A stretch of 7,002 bases of DNA from Planctomycetaceae bacterium UBA4732 (GTDB taxonomy: Bacteria > Planctomycetota > Planctomycetia > Gemmatales > Gemmataceae): NCBI GenBank assembly GCA_002404095.1, contig DHJA01000153.1:3023-10024 (forward strand). The letters run 5' to 3'. A program made the position numbers and the translations under genes. The number at the start of each line of letters is the position of its first letter. The first letter of the stretch is position 1. Under the pieces are notes generated by a model. The model did not search any database and was not told where the DNA came from. It was given only the letters and a program-made list of their open reading frames with translations. Below, one piece after another: positions 6,981 through 7,002 of this stretch.

Positions 6981-7002
6981 ATGAGTACAGTCCCGCGAGC
7001 CC
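6981..7002 (+). CDS. Possible start of a further operon gene (partial)
   Basis: An ATG at 6981 opens a frame (MSTVPRA...) that reaches the window edge after seven codons, 15 bases after the TAG at 6963-6965. A GAAG lies very close upstream (6975-6978), and AGGA (6964-6967) is rather far, so the ribosome site is poor. Close packing with the preceding gene makes it plausible but nothing can be said of the product. Confidence 0.2.

Overview
The window looks like chromosomal DNA from a high-GC planctomycete, most likely of the Gemmata type. The base composition is GC-rich and genes start from AGGAG/GGAAGG-type ribosome sites. The strongest clue is the protein families: a secreted protein with W-x-P-G-x-W repeats, and a long zinc-ribbon/Ig-like/transmembrane/PPC-like protein of a kind I associate with Gemmataceae. 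The taxonomic call rests on family recognition and composition only, with no marker gene.

Layout. (1) Positions 1-1711, minus strand: one long open frame with no stop. It starts at 1711 and leaves the window at the left edge, and encodes a secreted Trp/Pro/Gly-rich repeat protein with a long proline-rich, internally repetitive C-terminal tail. (2) Positions 1712-2151: a divergent intergenic region with a ribosome site for the left gene, a perfect 11-bp direct repeat with a 20-bp period, weak promoter-like sequences facing both ways, and the leader of the right-hand operon. (3) Positions 2152-6030, plus strand: a 1292-residue multidomain membrane protein. Its order is zinc-ribbon-like N-terminus, Trp-rich helical module, first Ig-like beta domain, conserved WY/AVQQ module, second Ig-like domain, one transmembrane helix, helical region, PPC-like beta domain, second helical region. 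(4) Positions 6045-6965, plus strand, 14 bp downstream: a 306-residue protein with a signal peptide, a small beta domain and a helical body. (5) A possible start of a further plus-strand gene at 6981.

How they fit. The two plus-strand genes are almost certainly co-transcribed, and both appear directed to the membrane or cell envelope. A reasonable but unproven inference is that the membrane protein and the exported helical protein work together at the envelope. The left gene also encodes an envelope-directed protein but is transcribed divergently. No mobile element, tRNA, rRNA, CRISPR array or recognised enzyme active site was seen. No function can be given to the plus-strand pair from sequence alone.
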